Origin: Variovorax sp. RA8 | GTDB lineage: Bacteria; Pseudomonadota; Gammaproteobacteria; Burkholderiales; Burkholderiaceae_C | Reading direction: 5' to 3' | DNA: 64,000 bases | Assembly: GCF_901827175.1 (NCBI RefSeq) | Contig: NZ_LR594662.1 | Coordinates: forward strand, 1-64,000 | In this document: positions 47,541 through 55,729 of the stretch, piece after piece | How positions within the stretch are numbered: position 1 is the stretch's first letter | Layout of the letters: every line of letters begins with the position of its first letter | Program-made: the position numbers and the translations under genes | The notes under the pieces: model-generated | The model's database searches: none | The model's input: only the letters and a program-made list of their open reading frames with translations | What the model was told of the DNA's origin: nothing

Positions 47541-48389
47541 ATGGCCAAGATCTTCTGCATCGCGAACCAGAAGGGAGGCGTGGGCAAGACCACGACCGCC
47601 GTCAATCTCGCTGCTGGCTTGGCCAAGGTGGGGCAGCGGGTCCTGATGATCGACCTGGACCCACAAGGCAACGCCACCATGGGTTCCGGAATCGACAAGC
47701 GCCAGCTGGAAACCACGGTCTATGACGTGCTGCTCGAGTCAGCCTCCGTGGCCGAGGCGCGGGTGAAATCCGAAAAGTGCGGTTACGACGTGCTGGGCGC
47801 CAACCGCGAACTGGCGGGCGCGGAGGTCGAGATGGTGACGCTCGACCGCCGCGAGAAGCGGCTGCGCACGGCGCTGGTGACCGTCGGCGCCGAGTACGAC
47901 TTCATCCTGATCGACTGCCCACCGAGCCTCAGTCTGCTGACGCTCAACGGCCTGTGCTCCGCGCACGGCGTGATCGTGCCCATGCAGTGCGAGTATTTCG
48001 CGCTCGAAGGGCTGACCGATCTGGTGAACACCATCAAGCAGGTGCACGCCAATCTCAACAAGAACCTGCAGATCATCGGCCTGCTGCGCGTGATGTTCGA
48101 TCCCCGCATCACGCTTCAGCAGCAGGTCAGCGAGCAGCTCAAGGCGCATTTCGGCGACAAGGTGTTCGATACCGTGATCCCGCGCAATGTGCGCCTGGCG
48201 GAGGCCCCCAGTTATGGCTTGCCGGGGGTGATCTTCGATCCGGCGGCGCGGGGCAGCCAGGCCTTCGTCGCCTTCGCGGAAGAACTGGTGCGGAAGATGC
48301 CGCCGGCGAGCGCGCTCGCCGGTGCCGCACCGGCGCCGGTGCCGATGGAGGCCCCGCCGGTCACCGTGCAGGACCCGGACGGCGCCTGA
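47541..48389 (+). CDS. parA: Chromosome partitioning ATPase ParA
   Basis: Deviant Walker ATPase that binds DNA non-specifically and moves ParB-parS complexes (282 residues). Walker A KGGVGKTT is at residues 11-18 with the signature Lys, and switch regions include MIDLDPQGNATMGSG and LIDCPPSLSLLTLN. The C-terminus has an Ala/Pro-rich extension of about 25 residues. The ATG is one base after the lysE-like stop. It is unusual only in that a hydrolase gene separates it from parB. Confidence 0.96.
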   Translation: MAKIFCIANQKGGVGKTTTAVNLAAGLAKVGQRVLMIDLDPQGNATMGSGIDKRQLETTVYDVLLESASVAEARVKSEKCGYDVLGANRELAGAEVEMVTLDRREKRLRTALVTVGAEYDFILIDCPPSLSLLTLNGLCSAHGVIVPMQCEYFALEGLTDLVNTIKQVHANLNKNLQIIGLLRVMFDPRITLQQQVSEQLKAHFGDKVFDTVIPRNVRLAEAPSYGLPGVIFDPAARGSQAFVAFAEELVRKMPPASALAGAAPAPVPMEAPPVTVQDPDGA

Positions 48390-48427
48390 GTCCCTGTCGG
48401 CCTTCTTTGCTATCCATATTGCAGCAG

Positions 48428-48970
48428 ATGCCCACGCCCACCATCCTGTTGCTGCCCGGCTGGCAGAACAGCGACCCGCCGCACTGGCAAAGCCGATGGG
48501 AGGCGGTTCATGGCGACCGCCGTGTCGAGCAGCATGAATGGATGCGGCCGCTGCGCGGCGACTGGGCGGCCCGACTCGAGGAGGAGGTGCTGGCCGCGCC
48601 CGGCCCCGTGGCCCTGGTCGCGCACAGCCTGGGCTGCATCCTCGTGGCCGCCTGGGCCGCCCATTCGCGCAACACTCGCAAGGTGCAGGCTGCCTTCCTG
48701 GTTGCCCCGGGCGATCTGGAGCGCGACGATCTGCGCCAGATGATCCCCGGTTGGGCGCCGATCGTGCGCGAGCGCCTGCCTTTCCGGGCGCTGATGATCG
48801 CCGCCAACGACGACCCCTACTGCAGCGCCGCACGCTCCCGCGAAATGGCGCGCGACTGGGGCGCCTGCTACCACGATGCCGGTCCGGGCGGCCACCTCAA
48901 CGGCGAATCCGGTTTGGGGGACTGGCCCGAAGGCCGGCAATTGCTGAACGAACTCCTGAAAGAAGAATGA
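48428..48970 (+). CDS. RBBP9/YdeN-family alpha/beta hydrolase
   Basis: Small serine hydrolase of 180 residues. The nucleophile elbow is VAHSLGC, the oxyanion region LLLPGWQNSDPPHW, the acid is in ANDDPYC and the catalytic His in GGHLNGESGLGDWP. These are the RBBP9/DUF452 hallmarks. The substrate is unknown. Its stop overlaps an ATG in the parB frame (ATGA), and it starts 38 bases after parA. The frame is open far upstream as a shadow of parA. Confidence 0.88.
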   Translation: MPTPTILLLPGWQNSDPPHWQSRWEAVHGDRRVEQHEWMRPLRGDWAARLEEEVLAAPGPVALVAHSLGCILVAAWAAHSRNTRKVQAAFLVAPGDLERDDLRQMIPGWAPIVRERLPFRALMIAANDDPYCSAARSREMARDWGACYHDAGPGGHLNGESGLGDWPEGRQLLNELLKEE

Positions 48971-48975
48971 CCTCG

Positions 48976-49917
48976 ATGGCCACCAAGAAACCCAAGGGCC
49001 TCGGCCGCGGACTCGAAGCCCTGCTCGGGCCCACCTTCACCGGCCCCGACAGCTCGGCCAACGATGATGCCGCGCCGCCCAACCCGACCACCCTGAACCT
49101 GGACCAGATGGTCCCCGGCGTCTACCAGCCGCGCACGCGGATGGACGAGGGCGCGCTTTACGAGCTGGCCGAGAGCATCAAGGCGCAGGGCATCATGCAG
49201 CCCATCCTGGTGCGGCGCCTCGATGGCGACGCCTCGCGCGCCAAGAACGCCGAGTTCGAGATCATCGCCGGCGAGCGGCGCTTCCGTGCCGCCAAACTGG
49301 CAGGCCTCGACAGCGTGCCCGTGCTCGTTCGGGACGTGCCGAACGAGGCCGCGGCGGCCATGTCGCTGATCGAGAACATCCAACGCGAAGACCTCAACCC
49401 GCTGGAGGAAGCTCAAGGCCTGCAACGCCTGGTCTCCGAGTTTGGGCTCACTCACGAGTCAGCGGCGCAGGCTGTCGGCCGTTCGCGCAGCGCCGCCAGC
49501 AACCTGCTGCGCCTGCTGAACCTGGCTGAACCTGCCCAGGCCATGCTGATGGCGGGTGACCTCGACATGGGCCATGCGCGCGCTCTCCTGTCGCTCGACA
49601 AGGGCACGCAGATCACCGCCGCCAACCAGATCGCGGCCAAGAAACTCTCCGTGCGCGAGACCGAGGCACTGGTCAAGAAACTAAGCGCCGAGTTCAGCCT
49701 GCGCCCGCCGGTGCGGCGCGGCGGTGCAGACAAGTCGCGCGACCTGCAGCGCGTCGAGGAGGAACTTGCGGACCTGCTCGCAGCCGAGGTCGAGGTGCGC
49801 ATCAAGAAGCGCAGCAAGCGCGGTGGCCGGGTGGAGCAGAGCGGCGAGCTCGTCATCCACTTCGGGTCGCTCGAGGCCCTCAACGGCCTGATCGACCGCA
49901 TCCGCCAAACGGCCTAA
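48976..49917 (+). CDS. parB: Chromosome partitioning protein ParB
   Basis: CTP-dependent sliding clamp that loads at parS (313 residues). The N-terminal KKPKGLGRGLEALLG is the ParA-stimulating peptide. The CTP-binding fold has YQPRTRMDEGALYELAESI, GERRFRAAK and ENIQREDLNPLEEA. A helix-turn-helix (LTHESAAQAVGRSRSAASNLLRL) reads parS. The dimerisation tail ends LIDRIRQTA. I prefer the ATG at 48976 (MATKKPK), with GAAAGAAG 10 bases before it, over the ATG at 48967 that overlaps the upstream stop. Confidence 0.96.
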   Translation: MATKKPKGLGRGLEALLGPTFTGPDSSANDDAAPPNPTTLNLDQMVPGVYQPRTRMDEGALYELAESIKAQGIMQPILVRRLDGDASRAKNAEFEIIAGERRFRAAKLAGLDSVPVLVRDVPNEAAAAMSLIENIQREDLNPLEEAQGLQRLVSEFGLTHESAAQAVGRSRSAASNLLRLLNLAEPAQAMLMAGDLDMGHARALLSLDKGTQITAANQIAAKKLSVRETEALVKKLSAEFSLRPPVRRGGADKSRDLQRVEEELADLLAAEVEVRIKKRSKRGGRVEQSGELVIHFGSLEALNGLIDRIRQTA

Positions 49918-49942
49918 TTGCTAAGTCGGGAAGTCCTAGCTT

Positions 49943-49958
49943 CCGGACAGTTGTCCGG
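49943..49958 (+). terminator. Hairpin after parB
   Basis: CCGGAC and GTCCGG form a perfect 6-bp stem around AGTT, 25 bases after the parB stop. The following bases are not T-rich, so termination strength is doubtful. Confidence 0.35.
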
Positions 49959-50035
49959 GGCCTTCATTCCGCCTATGCTCTGCCGGTTACTTTTTCTAAC
50001 CTATAACCTGAAAGTACTCTGAGGGGATTCCGACC

Positions 50036-50929
50036 ATGAACACCGCCCGTCTTTCGCTCGTTACCGTCGCCGTGGGTGCGCTTTTCCTGACCGGTTGCCA
50101 GACCACCGACATGCAGATGGGCAGCCAGAGCGCGAAGACGGTAGCCACCGGCAGCGCCGCCGGCAGCGCCTCGGCCAACACCAGCAGCGCGCTCGAGCGC
50201 TGCGCCTCGCCGCTGGGCACCGTCTCGCTGATCGAGAACCAGTCGGCCGGCTGGTACACCATCCTGCGCAACGAATACCGCCTTCCGCCCACCGCGAACC
50301 TGCTGCGCCTGCTGGTGCAGCAGTCCAACTGCTTCGTGGTGGTGGAGCGCGGCGCGGCCGGCATGAACGCCATGTCGCGCGAACGCGACCTGATGGCTTC
50401 GGGCGAGATGCGCCAGGGCAGCAACTTCGGCCGCGGGCAGATGGTGGCTTCCGACTACGGCCTCTCGCCCGAGATCGTCTTCAACAACAGCAATGCTGGC
50501 GGCATGGGCGGTTCGCTCGGCGGCCTGGTCGGCGGGCGCTACAGCGGCGTGCTGGCGGCCGTGGGTGGCAACCTCCAGACCAAGGAAGCCAGCGCGTTGC
50601 TGACCTTGATCGACAACCGCTCGGGCGTGCAGGTCGCCGCCTCCGAGGGCAGCGCCTCCAAGACCGACTTCGGTGCCTTCGGCTCGGTCTTCGGCAGCGG
50701 CGGCGCAGGCGGCCTGGGCGGCTACACCAACACGGCGCAGGGCAAGGTGATCAGCGCCGCCTTCATGGACGCCTTCAACCAGATGGTCGTCTCGCTGCGC
50801 AACTACAAGGCGCAGACGGTGCAGGGCCAGGGCCTGGGCGGCGGCGGGCGGCTGGGTGTGGACGGCGGGGTGGCGCCGTCGCAGACCTCGGCACCGGCCG
50901 AGCGCGCGCCGGCGCGCCGCCGAAAGTAG
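50036..50929 (+). CDS. CsgG-family lipoprotein
   Basis: Outer-membrane lipoprotein of the CsgG/HfaB type (297 residues). Signal peptidase II site LFLTGC puts the lipidated Cys at residue 21. The fold is recognisable from CFVVVERG, MVASDYGLSPEIVF, and the repeated GG-rich loops that replace part of the channel region. It lacks csgEF or csgA neighbours, so curli secretion is unlikely. Related stand-alone proteins may be assembly or trafficking factors. GAGGGG precedes the ATG. The C-terminal 40 residues are low in complexity. Confidence 0.72.
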   Translation: MNTARLSLVTVAVGALFLTGCQTTDMQMGSQSAKTVATGSAAGSASANTSSALERCASPLGTVSLIENQSAGWYTILRNEYRLPPTANLLRLLVQQSNCFVVVERGAAGMNAMSRERDLMASGEMRQGSNFGRGQMVASDYGLSPEIVFNNSNAGGMGGSLGGLVGGRYSGVLAAVGGNLQTKEASALLTLIDNRSGVQVAASEGSASKTDFGAFGSVFGSGGAGGLGGYTNTAQGKVISAAFMDAFNQMVVSLRNYKAQTVQGQGLGGGGRLGVDGGVAPSQTSAPAERAPARRRK

Positions 50930-50974
50930 ATCGGAGGGGCGCGGGTGCCGGAGGTCCGACCCCGGTCCCCCGCC

Positions 50975-52399
50975 TCAGAGGCTGAAGATCTTCCCCGGGT
51001 TCATGATGTTCCTGGGGTCGAGCGCGCGCTTGATCGTGCGCATCATGTCGATGGCCCCGACGCCGGCCTCGTTCACCAGGAACTCCATCTTGTGCAGCCC
51101 TACGCCGTGCTCGCCGGTGCAGGTGCCTTCGAGCGCCAGCGCGCGCGACACCAGTGCGTGGTTGAGCTTCTCGGCGGTCACGCGCTCCTCCGGCGCGTTC
51201 GGGTCGAGCAGATAGCCGAAGTGGAAATTGCCGTCCCCCACGTGGCCGACGAGGAAGTAGGGGATACCGCTCGCATCGGCCTCGGCGACGGATTCGAGCA
51301 GGCAGTCCGCCAGCCGCGAGATCGGCACGCAGGTGTCAGTGGAGATCACGCGGCAGCCGGGGCGCGACTGCACCGCCGCAAAGTAGCTGTTGTGCCGCGC
51401 GGTCCACAGCCGCGTGCGTTCTTCCGGCGTGCTGGCCCACTCGAAGGCGTTGCCGCCGTGGCCGCTGGCCAGCTCCTGCACCGTCTCGGCCTGCTCCTTG
51501 ACGCCGGCCGGCGACCCGTGGAACTCCATCAGCAGCATCGGCTCCTCGCGCAGCGCCAGCTTGGAGTACGCATTCACCATGCGCACCGTGTTCACGTCGA
51601 TCAGTTCCACGCGCGCGATCGGCACACCCAGCTGGATGATCTCGATGGTGGTGCGCACCGCGGCCTCGATGCTCGGGAAGGAGCAGATCGCGGCCGAAAC
51701 CGCCTCGGGCAGCGGGTAGAGGCGCAGGGTGATTTCCGTCACCACGCCCAGCGTGCCCTCGCTGCCGACGAAGAGGCGCGTGAGGTCATAGCCGGCCGAT
51801 GACTTCTTCGCGCGCGTGCCGGTGCGGATCACCTCGCCGCTGGCGGTGACGACCTCGAGCGCGAGCACGTTCTCGCGCATGGTGCCGTAGCGCACCGCGT
51901 TCGTGCCGCTGGCGCGCGTGGCGGTCATGCCGCCGATCGAGGCATCGGCGCCGGGGTCGATGGGGAAGAACAGGCCCGTGCTCTTGATCTCTTCGTTGAG
52001 CTGCTTGCGCGTGACGCCGGGCTCCACCGTGACCGTGAGATCCTCCGCATTGACCGAGAGCACGCGGTTCATGCGGCTCACGTCCACGCTGATGCCGCCC
52101 TGCACCGCGAGCAGGTGGCCTTCGAGCGAGGAGCCGACGCCGAAGGGAATCACCGGCACGCTGTACTCGCTTGCGAGCTTCACCGCGTCGGCCACGTCCT
52201 GCGTGCTCTCGGCGAAGACCACGGCCGCGGGCGGCGGCGCATCGAAGGAGGACTCGTCGCGGCCGTGCTGCGTGCGCACCGCCAGCGCGGTCGAGCACTG
52301 CTCGCCGAAGCGCGCCTTCAGCGCCTGGAGCAATGCGTCCGGCACGTCGCGCAGCGCAATGGCGGGGGTGAGATGGGCGAGGGCGGTGGGCGCGTTCAT
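50975..52399 (-). CDS. FAD-linked oxidase, D-lactate dehydrogenase (cytochrome) type
   Basis: GlcD/Dld-like flavoprotein (474 residues) oxidising a 2-hydroxy acid such as D-lactate and passing electrons to cytochrome or quinone. The PCMH FAD domain shows VIPFGVGSSLEGHL, PIDPGADASIGGMTATRASG and FVGSEGTLGVVTE. The C-terminal cap has GHVGDGNFHFGYLL with the catalytic His, and CTGEHGVGLHKMEFL. MNAPTALAHLTPAIALRD is the natural start. It is divergent from the adenosyltransferase gene, with 58 bases between the starts. Confidence 0.88.
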   Translation of the reverse strand: MNAPTALAHLTPAIALRDVPDALLQALKARFGEQCSTALAVRTQHGRDESSFDAPPPAAVVFAESTQDVADAVKLASEYSVPVIPFGVGSSLEGHLLAVQGGISVDVSRMNRVLSVNAEDLTVTVEPGVTRKQLNEEIKSTGLFFPIDPGADASIGGMTATRASGTNAVRYGTMRENVLALEVVTASGEVIRTGTRAKKSSAGYDLTRLFVGSEGTLGVVTEITLRLYPLPEAVSAAICSFPSIEAAVRTTIEIIQLGVPIARVELIDVNTVRMVNAYSKLALREEPMLLMEFHGSPAGVKEQAETVQELASGHGGNAFEWASTPEERTRLWTARHNSYFAAVQSRPGCRVISTDTCVPISRLADCLLESVAEADASGIPYFLVGHVGDGNFHFGYLLDPNAPEERVTAEKLNHALVSRALALEGTCTGEHGVGLHKMEFLVNEAGVGAIDMMRTIKRALDPRNIMNPGKIFSL

Positions 52400-52457
52400 C
52401 GGCGGGTCTCCAGAGGGGGCTACCATTCTACGAACCAGCTTCCACGAAGACAGCGAC

Positions 52458-53030
52458 ATGGGCAACCGACTCACGCAGATCGCCACGCGCACCGGCGACG
52501 ACGGCACTACCGGCCTCGGCGACAACACGCGCGTCCCCAAGGACCACCGGCGGGTGCACGCGATGGGCGATGTGGACGAACTCAACTCTCACATCGGCCT
52601 GCTGCTGTGCGAGCCGATGCCGGTGGCGCTGCGCGAGCTGCTGGTCGACGTGCAGCACCAGCTCTTCAACCTGGGCGGCGAGCTGTCGATGCCCGGCTTC
52701 ACGCTGCTGAAGGCCGATGCGCTGCTGCAGCTCGACAACGCCCTCGCCGAACACAATGCGGCGCTGCCTCGGCTGGCCGAGTTCATCCTGCCGGCGGGCA
52801 CCCGCGCGGCCGCGCAGGCGCATGTGTGCCGCACTGTCGCGCGGCGTGCGGAGCGCGCGGTCGTCGCGCTCGGTGCCGAGGTGGAGCTCAACGAGGCCCC
52901 GCGCCAGTACCTCAATCGACTGAGCGACCTGCTGTTCGTGCTCGCGCGCGTGCTCAATCGCGTGGACGGCGGCGACGACGTGTACTGGAAGAGCGAGCGG
53001 CTGGCGCGCGCCGCCGACGCCGACGAATGA
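52458..53030 (+). CDS. Cob(I)yrinic acid a,c-diamide adenosyltransferase (PduO type)
   Basis: Transfers adenosyl from ATP to reduced cobalamin to make coenzyme B12 (190 residues, five-helix bundle trimer). The N-terminal ATP motif is TRTGDDGTTGLGDNTRVPKD. DELNSHIGLL, PAGTRAAAQAHVCRTVARRAER and YLNRLSDLLFVLAR contain the conserved Arg and Asn active-site residues. There is no cobalamin riboswitch upstream, and no other B12 gene is nearby. The short gap to the next gene suggests linkage. Confidence 0.92.
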   Translation: MGNRLTQIATRTGDDGTTGLGDNTRVPKDHRRVHAMGDVDELNSHIGLLLCEPMPVALRELLVDVQHQLFNLGGELSMPGFTLLKADALLQLDNALAEHNAALPRLAEFILPAGTRAAAQAHVCRTVARRAERAVVALGAEVELNEAPRQYLNRLSDLLFVLARVLNRVDGGDDVYWKSERLARAADADE

Positions 53031-53056
53031 AAGACCCGATTTCCGGAGACCGACTC

Positions 53057-53410
53057 ATGCCCATGAAGCCCCTCTCGTGCGCCTGCGCCGCCGCGCTCGC
53101 AGCCTGGCTCGTGCTGCCGACGGCCGCAGCCGCGCAGAACGCCAACGCTCCACCCACCGCGCAGCGCGCTCATACGCTCAAGGCGCCGCCGCAGAACGGC
53201 AAGGTCCTGGGCGGGATCCAGCGCGGCTCCGATGCCGCTGGCCGCGGCATCGACAACGCCGACTCGGCCACGCGCCGGGGCATCGGCAACGCCTCCGAGC
53301 GCGCCAGCCGGCCGATCCGCAACTTCGGTGAATCGCTGGGCCGCAAACTGCCCGGCGGGCAGGGCCGTGGGGCGCAACCGGCTGTAGGCCCGCAGGGCAG
53401 CGCGCCCTGA
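53057..53410 (+). CDS. Small secreted basic protein
   Basis: Function unknown. The 117-residue product has a signal peptide (core AAALAAWLVLPTAAAA, cut near QNA). The mature chain is basic, rich in Gly, Arg and Asn, with near repeats RGSDAAGRGIDNADSATRRGIGNASERASR. It looks disordered. CCGGAG lies before the chosen ATG; an ATG at 53027 overlaps the upstream stop codon and is possible. It is the likely second gene of the adenosyltransferase transcript. Confidence 0.6.
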   Translation: MPMKPLSCACAAALAAWLVLPTAAAAQNANAPPTAQRAHTLKAPPQNGKVLGGIQRGSDAAGRGIDNADSATRRGIGNASERASRPIRNFGESLGRKLPGGQGRGAQPAVGPQGSAP

Positions 53411-53531
53411 TCCGTTCAGAGGGTCTTTACCTGCGCTTACACCCTTCATGCCGGCCACACCGGTGCCGCGCTGCGGAGATACATGGGCTTTCCATACTGC
53501 ACCCATGTTCCAACGCACTGAAGGAGTCGCA

Positions 53532-53933
53532 ATGAACAACAAGCGCATCAGGACCCGTACAAGCATCGTCGCCGCCGTGCTGGCTCTCGGCATGGCCGGC
53601 AGCGCGCTGGCGCGCGACGGTGGCTACGGGGATCGCGGCCGTCACGACGACAATGGGCCGCGCCATTCGCAACGCTTCGATCGCGACCACGACCGCCGCG
53701 GGCATTGGGACGCACGCGCCAACGACCATCGCCGCTGGGACGACCGTCGCAACTGGCGTCGCGGCGGCTACCTGCCGCCGACCTACCGCGGCCACTATCA
53801 CGAGGTCAGCGACTGGCGCGCCCATCGGGTGCAGGCGCCGCCCAGCGGCTATCACTGGGTGAGCGCGGACGGCAACCTGGTGCTGGCGGCGATCGCGACC
53901 GGGCTGATCGCCCAGATCATCGCCTCGAACTGA
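53532..53933 (+). CDS. RcnB-family periplasmic protein
   Basis: A 133-residue exported protein. The signal peptide is cut after ALA near residue 26. The mature N-terminal half is very rich in Asp, Arg and His (RFDRDHDRRGHWDARANDH), and the C-terminal domain GGYLPPTYRG...PPSGYHWVSADGNLVLAAIATGLI is the RcnB signature. E. coli RcnB influences nickel and cobalt homeostasis; many homologues have no tested role. AAGGAG precedes the ATG. Confidence 0.82.
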   Translation: MNNKRIRTRTSIVAAVLALGMAGSALARDGGYGDRGRHDDNGPRHSQRFDRDHDRRGHWDARANDHRRWDDRRNWRRGGYLPPTYRGHYHEVSDWRAHRVQAPPSGYHWVSADGNLVLAAIATGLIAQIIASN

Positions 53934-53939
53934 GCTCGG

Positions 53940-54269
53940 TCAGGCGGCGGTGGCGGCGGTCTGGGCACACACGTTGTGTCCCGTGATGGTGAGCCGCAAC
54001 CCGCCGCCGTGCCACTCGAGCCAATTGAGCGCCACGTAGGCCTCGATGTCCGCCGGGGCGATCTGGTCGGCCTGACGCTGTTTCAAGAGATTGACCGTGG
54101 CGGGCAGAGCCTGCCGCAGCCTTTCCCTCGCGGTGGCCCGATCGGCTGCCGCGGGGGAAAGGTTGCGCGTGGGAAGAGAAGTCGATGCCTTGGCCAAAAT
54201 CGCTCCGATCGCAGACGAAAGAGACCAATGTACGCTTCCTGCGAACGCCGTCACGGACCTTTTTCGCAA
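53940..54269 (-). CDS. Hypothetical protein
   Basis: Unrecognised 109-residue product. The second half (QRQADQIAPADIEAYVALNWLEWHGGGLRLTITG) looks like a compact folded domain, and codon use is coding-like. The N-terminal half is Ala-rich and may be over-extended. The frame begins at TTG; GTG codons a few positions in are other possible starts. It lies 40 bases downstream of the phasin gene on the same strand, so it could be co-transcribed. No motif suggests a function. Confidence 0.5.
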   Translation of the reverse strand: MRKRSVTAFAGSVHWSLSSAIGAILAKASTSLPTRNLSPAAADRATARERLRQALPATVNLLKQRQADQIAPADIEAYVALNWLEWHGGGLRLTITGHNVCAQTAATAA

Positions 54270-54309
54270 AATCCACCGGCGGGCGGGCGCCGCCCGGCCG
54301 CGAGGGCCC

Positions 54310-54801
54310 CTACTTGCGCGGCGTCTTCAGCAGCTTGCTGACCTCGTCCACGTTGTCGCGGATGCGCTGGCTCACGATGTCGAAGGCCTCGGCCTGCGAT
54401 TTGGCCGCCAGCTCCGACAGCTCCCGGATGTCGTCGAGCGCCTGTTTGAAAGCCGCCTTGCCCAGGGCATCGAGCTTGGCGAGGTTCTCGCGCGGCTCGG
54501 CGGGCGACATGCCCTTCACTGCGCCCTGCCATTCCTCGATCGAGGCCTTCAGCATCTCGGTCTGGCGCGCCACCACAGTCTGCAGCCCTTGATAGGACTT
54601 CTGGTTCGCCTCCATCAGCGCCTGCAGGTCCTTGCGCCCGCTTTCGACGATGGTGCTGGCAGCGCCGGCCAGCGGAAGGTTCTGCAAACGCTCGGCCATG
54701 CCCTTGAGCGGCTTGATGAAGGCGTCCTGGACATCATCCGCGGCCGTCGGCCCCGCCTTCCTGGCGCCGGCCGTGCTGCTCGTCTTGCTGCTGGTTGCCA
54801 T
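54310..54801 (-). CDS. Phasin family protein
   Basis: Polyhydroxyalkanoate granule-associated protein (163 residues, TIGR01985/Phasin_2-like). It is almost wholly helical and amphipathic, with no cysteine. The FIKPLKGMAERLQNLPLAG opening and the LAAKSQAEAFDIVSQRIRDNVDEVSKLL end are typical. A Ser/Thr/Lys-rich start of about 20 residues precedes the helices. The ATG giving MATSSKTSS is chosen over an earlier open stretch. It is divergent from the tetR gene with 122 bases between. Confidence 0.85.
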   Translation of the reverse strand: MATSSKTSSTAGARKAGPTAADDVQDAFIKPLKGMAERLQNLPLAGAASTIVESGRKDLQALMEANQKSYQGLQTVVARQTEMLKASIEEWQGAVKGMSPAEPRENLAKLDALGKAAFKQALDDIRELSELAAKSQAEAFDIVSQRIRDNVDEVSKLLKTPRK

Positions 54802-54897
54802 GCTTGTGTCTCCGGGTTGTGTTGGAGCCGCCACGATACGCCCACACCCCGGCTGGATGGAAGCCGCAAACGCCCCAATTCTTTCGGTCTTGCTATT

Positions 54898-54913
54898 TCG
54901 CACGTCTGTGCTA
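54898..54913. promoter_or_regulatory. TetR operator 1 (tetR promoter)
   Basis: TCGCACGTCTGTGCTA is a 6+4+6 inverted repeat with one mismatched pair. It lies exactly between a -35-like TTGCTA (54890-54895) and a -10-like TAAATT (54912-54917), overlapping the latter by two bases. The TCGCAC half-site and spacing recur at 55570, which supports autoregulation by the adjacent TetR protein. Confidence 0.75.
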
Positions 54914-54923
54914 AATTTGCCGG

Positions 54924-55526
54924 ATGGATGCCAAGACCCAGAAGAGCGAGCTGACCCGCACCGCCATCGTCGGCGCGGCGATGGATCTCGCTTCGGCGGA
55001 GGGTCTCGACGCCATCACCCTGCAGGCCGTGGCCACGCGGCTGGGCCTGTCCAAGAGCGGTGTGTTCTCCCGCGTGGGTTCGCGCGAGGCGCTGCAGAAA
55101 GCAGTGATCGAGGAATACGGCCGCCGTTTCCTGGCCGACGTGTTCGTGCCCGCGATGCAGAAACCCAAGGGATTCGCGCGGCTGGACGAGATCGTCTCGC
55201 GCTGGATCGTGCGCACCCGCGACGTCGAGACCGAGACCGGCTGCATCTACACCGCCGGCGCCTTCGAGTTCGACGACCGCGAAGGCGAGTTGCGCGACCT
55301 GCTGGTGGAGGAGGTCACGCGCTGGCGCACCGCCCTGCGCCGCACCGTGCTGCAGGCCATCGAGACCGGCGAGCTGAGGGCCGACACCGATCCCGCGCAA
55401 CTCGTCAGCGAGATCAACGGGTTGATCATGTCCCTGCTGCACGACGCGCGCTTCCTGCGCGATACGCGCGCCGCAGACCGGGCCCAGCTCACCTGGCAGC
55501 GGCTGGCCGCCAGCTACCGGGCTTGA
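54924..55526 (+). CDS. TetR/AcrR-family transcriptional regulator
   Basis: Ligand-responsive repressor of 200 residues. The N-terminal helix-turn-helix is ITLQAVATRLGLSKSGVFSRVGSREAL, and the C-terminal part is a helical ligand domain. FEFDDREGELRDLL and a GCIYTAGAFEF segment place it in the TetR_C_6-like group; I have no ligand. The operator-like palindrome in its own promoter recurs before the 37-codon gene at 55599, so it likely represses itself and the peptide-hydrolase pair. The predicted start of transcription nearly coincides with the ATG, hinting at a leaderless mRNA. Confidence 0.88.
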   Translation: MDAKTQKSELTRTAIVGAAMDLASAEGLDAITLQAVATRLGLSKSGVFSRVGSREALQKAVIEEYGRRFLADVFVPAMQKPKGFARLDEIVSRWIVRTRDVETETGCIYTAGAFEFDDREGELRDLLVEEVTRWRTALRRTVLQAIETGELRADTDPAQLVSEINGLIMSLLHDARFLRDTRAADRAQLTWQRLAASYRA

Positions 55527-55569
55527 ATTCCATGCGTCGCGTCCTCCCTGCCTACCGCCCGTTCATATT

Positions 55570-55585
55570 TCGCACAAACGTGCGA
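55570..55585. promoter_or_regulatory. TetR operator 2 (peptide-hydrolase promoter)
   Basis: TCGCACAAACGTGCGA is a perfect 6+4+6 palindrome, 13 bases before the ATG of the small gene at 55599. The ten bases TATTTCGCAC are identical to those at operator 1. A -35-like TTCATA lies at 55562-55567 and a -10-like GATAAA at 55584-55589. Confidence 0.8.
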
Positions 55586-55598
55586 TAAAGGAGAAGCC

Positions 55599-55712
55599 AT
55601 GTTGATCGCTCTTTTCTTTCTGGGTGCCTGCCTGCTGGGGCTGGGCGTGCGTACGGTGCTCGACACCGTTCGCAGCCTGCCGCTGAGCAACGACGACTGG
55701 GTCTGGTACTGA
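55599..55712 (+). CDS. 37-residue membrane peptide
   Basis: A short gene with ATG, 37 codons and TGA, preceded by a strong ribosome binding site (AAGGAG). The product is one hydrophobic helix (LIALFFLGACLLGLGVRTVL) followed by DTVRSLPLSNDDWVWY, an acidic-aromatic tail. The SNDD-aromatic end recalls other tiny Comamonadaceae membrane proteins, but I cannot name a family. It lies under the TetR operator and 17 bases before the hydrolase gene, so the three form a regulatory unit. Confidence 0.7.
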   Translation: MLIALFFLGACLLGLGVRTVLDTVRSLPLSNDDWVWY

Positions 55713-55729
55713 AGAACCCGCAAGCCACG

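Noticed and set aside
50036..50929. Curli secretion channel
   Set aside because: The lipoprotein resembles CsgG, but no csgA, csgB, csgE or csgF gene is nearby and the channel region is replaced by Gly-rich loops.
52400..52457. Cobalamin riboswitch before the adenosyltransferase gene
   Set aside because: The 58-base spacer is too short and shows no B12-box-like sequence.
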